Source of the DNA: Primorskyibacter sedentarius
GTDB lineage: Bacteria > Pseudomonadota > Alphaproteobacteria > Rhodobacterales > Rhodobacteraceae
Direction of reading: 5' to 3'
DNA: 64,000 bases
Assembly (NCBI RefSeq): GCF_004342065.1
Contig: NZ_SLZU01000005.1
Span: 143,357 to 207,356 of the forward strand
Of the stretch, positions 59,696 to 64,000 are shown one piece after another (the stretch's first letter is position 1; every line of letters begins with the position of its first letter). Position numbers and translations under genes: made by a program. A model generated the notes under the pieces. It was not told the origin of the DNA. It worked only from the letters and a program-made list of their open reading frames with translations, and searched no databases.

Positions 59696-60037
59696 GCTCA
59701 GGCGCCACATTGGCTCAGTTTCTTACTTTGCCTCCCAAGATACGAGGCTCACTGGGCCGACCGTGAAACGCGGGCCGCATGAAGCTTGCAAAGGGGTCGG
59801 AACAGCGGGAGTTGTGAAAATCCGGCGGGAACTCACGGTCAAATTCTTGAACAAAATCGACTGGTGTCAGGTTGGCCTGAAACCGGTGAAAGCTGTCTTT
59901 TGGCACGCCTCAACGGCCTGAAAGGCGAGCCGTTTCGTGTCAGGCGCTTCGCGACCCCTTGAACAGTTGCGGCTACGCCCGACGGGCTTGCGGCCACATG
60001 GCTAGTCAAGCCCGACCCTGCGGCAGCCAGCAGAGAA
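59696..60037. other. Gap between flavin reductase and YaeQ-family genes
   Basis: About 340 bases. A minus-strand frame of 63 codons (59715-59906) has some protein-like character (FHRFQANLTPVDFVQEFDRE) but no ribosome site and I cannot assign it; it may be a gene remnant. An inverted repeat AACGGC/GCCGTT at 59912-59934 is weak. Confidence 0.4.
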
Positions 60038-60583
60038 TCACGAGGCACCCTTCCATGGCACCGGGGTTACGTAGACGATGCTCTCCCCGACGCTGACCAT
60101 CACTTCTTCGTCCTGAATATTGACGTGCAGCTTCATCGCGCGGCTTGCCAGTTTTGCAAGTTCACTTGTGTCGGTTTCGGACAGATTGATGACCTGAAGA
60201 TTGTCAAACCGAGTGGTGCTGTTCTTGATCTTGTCCCACCACATCTCGGCTGTCCTGCCGCCATATGGATAGACAATCACTTTCTCAGCTTTGCCGCAGG
60301 ATTGACGTATCACCTTTTCGCTGGGAAGCCCCAGCGCCACCCACACATCCAGCTCGCCGCTCAGGCTTTTTTGCCAGATATCGGGCTCGTCATCCGTTGA
60401 AAGACCTTTTGTCATCTCCAGATGCTCATCTGCATTTAGCGCAAAGGCCAAAAGGCGCACCATCAGCCGCTCATCCGTCTCCGAGGGATGTTTGGCAACG
60501 GTCAGCTTATGGGTCTCGTAGTAATGACGATCCATGTCTGAGACTGAGAGCTCAACTTTATAAATGGTTGATTTTTGCGCCAT
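60038..60583 (-). CDS. YaeQ family protein
   Basis: Encodes 181 residues. MAQKSTIYKVELSVSDMDRH and YYETHKLTVAKHPSETDERL, then MVRLLAFALNADEHLEMTKG and LSTDDEPDIWQKSLSGELDV WVALGLPSE (continuous in the protein), are the hallmark YaeQ sequence, a PD-(D/E)XK-nuclease-like fold of unknown in vivo function (E. coli YaeQ suppresses RfaH loss). ATG 60583 with GGGAAAAG upstream; the frame extends to 60730. It stands alone. Confidence 0.95.
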   Translation of the reverse strand: MAQKSTIYKVELSVSDMDRHYYETHKLTVAKHPSETDERLMVRLLAFALNADEHLEMTKGLSTDDEPDIWQKSLSGELDVWVALGLPSEKVIRQSCGKAEKVIVYPYGGRTAEMWWDKIKNSTTRFDNLQVINLSETDTSELAKLASRAMKLHVNIQDEEVMVSVGESIVYVTPVPWKGAS

Positions 60584-60965
60584 GACTTTTCCCAAAACGT
60601 CTAAGATTGGGATGCCTACTGCGTCTGACGCATATGTGAAAGCAGATAAGAGAGCCAAGAACGACGCCGATCTGAATGTTGTGCGATCCTGCCACGTTGG
60701 GTGGTTGACCGGTATCAGCCCAACGCCCAAAGTCCCGAGTCAGAGGCCAAGCAACAGAACTTGGACATACTACCTGCGGTTTTGAAAAAATTCACTTATC
60801 CGTCTGAAAGCAACAAAGCCGCCGAAAACCCGGTCTCCACCGGCAGCCAGAGGCTCAACTTTCAGAGACCCCAAATTGCCAATGTGTACCGCACCGCTGC
60901 TTGAATGGGACGCCGCCCGCCCCATATTTTCTTCATTCCTTCGATGTGAGGTTCGGAAGACCAAG
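60584..60965. other. Divergent gap YaeQ-family / htpX
   Basis: About 380 bases. A 13-bp palindrome TGCGTC-T-GACGCA at 60620-60632 is the only structure I can point to. No gene is supported; an in-frame extension of htpX to 60876 lacks a ribosome site. Confidence 0.4.
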
Positions 60966-61889
60966 ATGGGTTACGTAAAAACAGCAATGTTGATGGCCGC
61001 CATGACCGCCCTATTCACGGGGGTGGGATACCTGATCGGCGGGTCGGGCGGTGCGATCATCGCGCTCGTGGTTGCGGCGGCGATGAACGCCTTTACCTGG
61101 TGGAACTCCGACCGCATGGTGCTGCGCATGCACAACGCCCAGCCGGTGATGCCCGGTGACCGGATGGGCCTTCATGCCCTGACCGCAGAGCTTGCCCGAA
61201 ACGCGAACCTGCCCGTACCCAAGGTTTACCTGATCGACACGCCGCAGCCCAACGCGTTTGCCACCGGTCGCAACCCTGCGAACGCGGCCGTCGCGGTCAC
61301 CTCCGGGTTGCTCCGCAGCCTTTCGCGGGAAGAGCTGGCCGGTGTGATCGCCCATGAACTTGCGCATATCCGCAACCACGACACCGCGATCATGACCGTC
61401 ACCGCAACCTTCGCCGGTGCTATTTCGATGCTCGCCAATTTCGCGCTCTTCTTCGGCGGCTCCCGGGAACGGCTGGGGCTGATCGGCACGCTCTTGATGA
61501 TGTTTCTGGCACCGATGGCAGCGGCGCTGGTGCAAATGGCGATCAGCAGAACCCGCGAATATGCCGCCGACAAAGCCGGGGCAGAGATCTGCGGCCACCC
61601 CCTCTGGCTGGCATCGGCATTGGAGAAGATCGCTATGGGGGCCTCCCGGATCGACAATGACACAGCCGAGCGCAACCCGGCGACGGCGCATATGTTCATC
61701 ATCAACCCGCTGCACGCACAGAAATTCGACAGTCTGTTTGCAACGCATCCCGCGACGGAAAACCGCGTGGCCGCGCTTCGTGCCATGGCGCCCGGACGCG
61801 GGCGATCTTCAGTCGTGGCAGATCGGCCCAGTCAGGCGCACCTCGCTGCGCGTGGACAAAACCGCAGAGGAGCGGGCCCTTGGGGATGA
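60966..61889 (+). CDS. htpX: Zinc metalloprotease HtpX
   Basis: Encodes 307 residues. Two N-terminal membrane helices (about 5-24 and 27-45), then [20 protein letters not shown], the Zn motif HELAH (130-134, in [13 protein letters not shown]) and two further helices, then [12 protein letters not shown] with the third ligand Glu. HtpX is an inner-membrane M48 protease that removes misfolded membrane proteins. ATG 60966 is just after AAGACCAAG; the tail after about 285 is Arg/Gly-rich and variable. Confidence 0.97.
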   Translation: MGYVKTAMLMAAMTALFTGVGYLIGGSGGAIIALVVAAAMNAFTWWNSDRMVLRMHNAQPVMPGDRMGLHALTAELARNANLPVPKVYLIDTPQPNAFATGRNPANAAVAVTSGLLRSLSREELAGVIAHELAHIRNHDTAIMTVTATFAGAISMLANFALFFGGSRERLGLIGTLLMMFLAPMAAALVQMAISRTREYAADKAGAEICGHPLWLASALEKIAMGASRIDNDTAERNPATAHMFIINPLHAQKFDSLFATHPATENRVAALRAMAPGRGRSSVVADRPSQAHLAARGQNRRGAGPWG

Positions 61890-62044
61890 TCATCCCTTTG
61901 TTTTGAGCGACCAACCGCCCGACGGATGTGATATCCCCCTGCCCGCTTCTATACACTCCCAGCCAACGCACCTGCGCCACCGGCGCGCTCAGAATGTTAG
62001 CAATTGCCGCCACGCAGCGCCGGACCGGTTCGCATTGTGCGATG

Positions 62045-62491
62045 CTATATGCTGGACAACAGAATACTTGTCTCGCTGTTGAGGATCCCGTCGACCAGTC
62101 GCACCTCACGCAGGACGGCGTCGAATTCGGACAGGTTTTCCACCAGAACTTCGGCGATCAGATCCCACTTCCCGCTTGTTGTATGTATGGCTGTGAGCGC
62201 GGTCAGCCCGCGAAGCTTGTTGATGACCTGAGTGGTGTTTCGCCCGGATACCTCGATCATCATGATCGCGCGGATCTGGTTGGCATCATAGTCCTCGCGG
62301 ACTCTGGCGGTGAAACCAAGTAAGGCCCCGGAGGCAAGGAGCCGGTCGAGCTGCGTTTGCACTGTCGCGCGCGACACACCCATGATCTCTGCAAGCTTTG
62401 ACACCGGCGCCCGCCCGTCCGTTCGCAACAGCCCGATAAGGGTCCTGTCATGGTCGTCGAAGATATACTTCGTTGGGGAAGACTTTACCAA
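62045..62491 (-). CDS. Lrp/AsnC family transcriptional regulator
   Basis: Encodes 148 residues. DDHDRTLIGLLRTDGRAPVS and KLAEIMGVSRATVQTQLDRL are the Lrp helix-turn-helix, and IRAIMMIEVSGRNTTQVINK and SGKWDLIAEVLVENLSEFDA the RAM ligand domain. It responds to an amino acid. It is divergent from the ornithine-cyclodeaminase gene (133-bp gap), so it probably controls that gene. Confidence 0.95.
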   Translation of the reverse strand: MVKSSPTKYIFDDHDRTLIGLLRTDGRAPVSKLAEIMGVSRATVQTQLDRLLASGALLGFTARVREDYDANQIRAIMMIEVSGRNTTQVINKLRGLTALTAIHTTSGKWDLIAEVLVENLSEFDAVLREVRLVDGILNSETSILLSSI

Positions 62492-62518
62492 GGCGGACCT
62501 GCAATTTGCTCAACGAAG

Positions 62519-62535
62519 CTATACAATCTGTATAG
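62519..62535. promoter_or_regulatory. Inverted repeat in Lrp / cyclodeaminase gap
   Basis: CTATAC-AATCT-GTATAG: perfect 6-bp arms around a 5-base spacer, 28 nt upstream of the Lrp gene start and 90 nt upstream of the cyclodeaminase start. A candidate site for the divergent Lrp-type regulator. Confidence 0.5.
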
Positions 62536-62624
62536 GCGACGCTAAATTTTATGGTAAGTTACCCATATTTTCTGCAATTTCAATGATCGATACTGCCGCC
62601 CAGCATCCCCTTTTGAGGTCCATC

Positions 62625-63686
62625 ATGACGGCTCCTGAACCCTCCAGACTTGCTTATGTGCCCTTTGTGAGTGTCGCGAACATGATGCGCCTGATCCACC
62701 GCATCGGTATTTCCGAGATGCTCTCTGGCGTGGCGGCCTATATCGAAGAAGACTTTCACCGGTGGGAGCTTTTCGACAAGACACCGCGGGTGGCGTCTCA
62801 CTCTGACGTGGGTGTCATTGAACTGATGCCGACTTCGGACGGTGCCGTTTATGGCTTCAAATACGTGAATGGGCACCCCAAGAACACGGCGGAGGGGCTT
62901 CAGACCGTGACGGCCTTCGGCCTTCTGGCCGATGTGCAGACCGGCTACCCGGTGCTTTTGTCCGAAATGACAGTGCTGACCGCGCTGCGGACGGCGGCCA
63001 CATCCGCCCTTGTGGCCAAGTATCTGGCACCGGAAGGGGCCGATACGATGACATTGATCGGCAATGGTGCCCAATCGGAATTCCAGGCGATGGCGTTTCG
63101 CGCGATCTGTGGCATCCGCAAATTGCGACTGTACGACATTGATCCGGAAGCTACGCGCAAGGTCATGCGCAATCTGGCCGGTCAAGGGTTTGAGCTGACT
63201 GCATGCGGGTCCGCGCAAGAGGCGATCGAGGGTGCACAGATCATCACAACCTGCACTGCGGACAAGCAATACGCGACCATCCTGACCGACAACATGGTCG
63301 GTGCCGGTGTCCACATCAATGCTATTGGCGGCGACTGTCCGGGCAAGACTGAATTGCACAAAGATATCCTGAGCCGTGCAGACGTCTTTGTCGAATACCC
63401 GCCGCAAACCCGCATCGAAGGCGAAATTCAGCAAATGCCCGCAGACTTTCCGGTGACCGAAATGTGGGAGGTCATCACCGGCGCAGCCAAGGGACGCCGC
63501 GATGCGCGGCAAATCACACTGTTCGATGGCGTCGGTTTCGCGACCGAGGATTTCTCGGCATTACGGTATTTGCGCGATCAATTGGAAACCACCGGCCTTT
63601 ACGAGGCGCTTGACATGATCGCGGACCCCGACGATCCGCGCGACCTGTTTGGAATGTTGCAGCGTGCTAAGACGGCAGACCTCTGA
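62625..63686 (+). CDS. Ornithine cyclodeaminase family protein
   Basis: Encodes 353 residues, the bacterial OCD length. VASHSDVGVIELMPTSDGAV and YGFKYVNGHPKNT form the substrate site (Arg/Lys/His pattern of OCD), TSALVAKYLAPEGADTMTLI and GNGAQSEFQAMAF the NAD-binding Rossmann motif, then INAIGGDCPGKTELH with the catalytic Asp. OCD converts L-ornithine to L-proline and ammonia; relatives act on lysine or alanine. ATG 62625 is 6 nt after GAGG; earlier ATG 62583 lacks a site. Confidence 0.93.
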   Translation: MTAPEPSRLAYVPFVSVANMMRLIHRIGISEMLSGVAAYIEEDFHRWELFDKTPRVASHSDVGVIELMPTSDGAVYGFKYVNGHPKNTAEGLQTVTAFGLLADVQTGYPVLLSEMTVLTALRTAATSALVAKYLAPEGADTMTLIGNGAQSEFQAMAFRAICGIRKLRLYDIDPEATRKVMRNLAGQGFELTACGSAQEAIEGAQIITTCTADKQYATILTDNMVGAGVHINAIGGDCPGKTELHKDILSRADVFVEYPPQTRIEGEIQQMPADFPVTEMWEVITGAAKGRRDARQITLFDGVGFATEDFSALRYLRDQLETTGLYEALDMIADPDDPRDLFGMLQRAKTADL

Positions 63687-63799
63687 TCCGGCCTTCGGTT
63701 CAGGCGCCTGCCGATGCCATCGCTCCGCCCGCACCACTTCAAGGTGAACATAAAAACCGCGACAGGACATTGTAGAGCTGTCGAGGTTTCATGCCGACC

Positions 63800-63937
63800 C
63801 TAGTGCGCGCTGAAGCCACTCTCCGTTCGAAGGCGACGAGGCGTTTCCAACTTCCGCAGCGCCTCAACCTGCCGTAGCTTCATAGCAATCGCTTCAGGTT
63901 TGCGTCGTAACCGCCCGATTTGGACCACCTGCCGCAT
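63800..63937 (-). pseudogene. Probable IS3-family orfA remnant
   Basis: A 45-codon minus-strand frame reads RRKPEAIAMKLRQVEAL in its middle, resembling the N-terminus of IS3-group OrfA (K.f.PEeIv.KLRQVevL). The downstream HTH part (VRQIGVTE.TYYRW type) is absent or scrambled, although QVVQIGRLRR precedes it out of order. Too short and out of order to be active. A decayed insertion sequence is the simplest reading; a chance match cannot be excluded. Confidence 0.4.
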
Positions 63938-63953
63938 TCGCTTAGTAGATCTT

Positions 63954-63991
63954 ATACGACGTCGTTACTGACGTGGATAACGACGTCGTAT
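63954..63991. repeat. Perfect 14-bp inverted repeat with palindromic arms
   Basis: ATACGACGTCGTTA and TAACGACGTCGTAT are separated by 10 bases. Each arm itself contains the palindrome ACGACGTCGT, so the element is two operator-like palindromes placed head to head, 24 bp centre to centre. Confidence 0.75.
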
Positions 63992-64000
63992 GCGGCGAGG

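Larger units (their letters stand above)
63687..64000. other. Right-edge intergenic region
   Basis: After the cyclodeaminase stop there is no complete gene to the window edge. The region has the possible IS3 remnant and a perfect inverted repeat at 63954-63991; more may follow beyond the window. Confidence 0.5.

Noticed and set aside
59715..59906. 63-codon minus-strand frame
   Set aside because: Some protein-like sequence but no ribosome site and no recognisable family; left as part of the intergenic note.
1..64000. CRISPR arrays, tRNA or rRNA genes
   Set aside because: No regularly spaced repeats, no cloverleaf-like tRNA with conserved TTCRANY arm, and no rRNA sequence were seen. Only a read-through by eye was possible.

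Overview
The window looks like chromosome of a marine alphaproteobacterium of the Rhodobacterales (Roseobacter group). This rests on GC-rich codon use, two tripartite tricarboxylate transporter (TTT) operons plus a TRAP operon, several CaiB/BaiF CoA-transferases, and a housekeeping block of rpmI-rplT, pyruvate kinase, N-formylglutamate amidohydrolase, DUF1244 and DUF5671 genes. The species cannot be named from sequence alone. I see no rRNA, tRNA or CRISPR array.

Layout: 0-2 kb holds a truncated universal stress gene divergent from a BCCT osmolyte carrier. 2.2-22.7 kb is an accessory block. It contains two unrecognised proteins, a DyP-type peroxidase and a cytochrome P450 (2.2-7.0 kb); a patatin phospholipase followed by a DRHyd-like/TRAFs-binding protein (9.7-7.0 kb, minus strand); a SLOG-like and a SLATT/DUF4231-like pair; a FadL porin; and a tight six-gene operon (13.0-22.7 kb) of TctC-like binding protein, glycerate-kinase-like enzyme, methyltransferase, cNMP-binding/SLC13 transporter, ABC-type binding protein and a 1257-residue TIR-nSTAND-WD40 protein. 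23-28 kb is housekeeping, then a glycine-rich VPLPA-CTERM surface protein at 28 kb.

29-60 kb is a catabolic region: enoyl-CoA hydratase, hydrolase, hydroxyacid dehydrogenase and a TTT transporter; a metallo-hydrolase; a TRAP transporter; protocatechuate 3,4-dioxygenase (pcaHG); CoA-transferase and a second TTT transporter; a two-subunit fumarate/tartrate-type hydratase; a second hydroxyacid dehydrogenase; a fused enoyl-CoA hydratase/3-hydroxyacyl-CoA dehydrogenase with a pcaF-type thiolase; GST; a GntR/UTRA regulator; two acyl-CoA dehydrogenases; MaoC hydratase; a pcaD-like lactonase; a second CoA-transferase; a carboxymuconolactone-decarboxylase-family protein and a flavin reductase. Together they suggest uptake and CoA-dependent breakdown of aromatic or dicarboxylic acids towards the beta-ketoadipate route. 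A short motif around AAAGCTA recurs in seven promoter regions here, including that of the GntR gene, which suggests one regulon.

60-64 kb holds a YaeQ-family gene, htpX, a divergent Lrp/AsnC regulator and ornithine-cyclodeaminase pair, a probable IS3-family orfA remnant, and a perfect 14-bp inverted repeat at the right edge.

The best candidates for an undescribed system are the 13-22.7 kb TIR-nSTAND operon and the neighbouring patatin/DRHyd-TRAF, SLOG/SLATT and DyP/P450 genes. They resemble nucleotide- and lipid-centred conflict modules but lack the recognised core of any named defence system that I know of.
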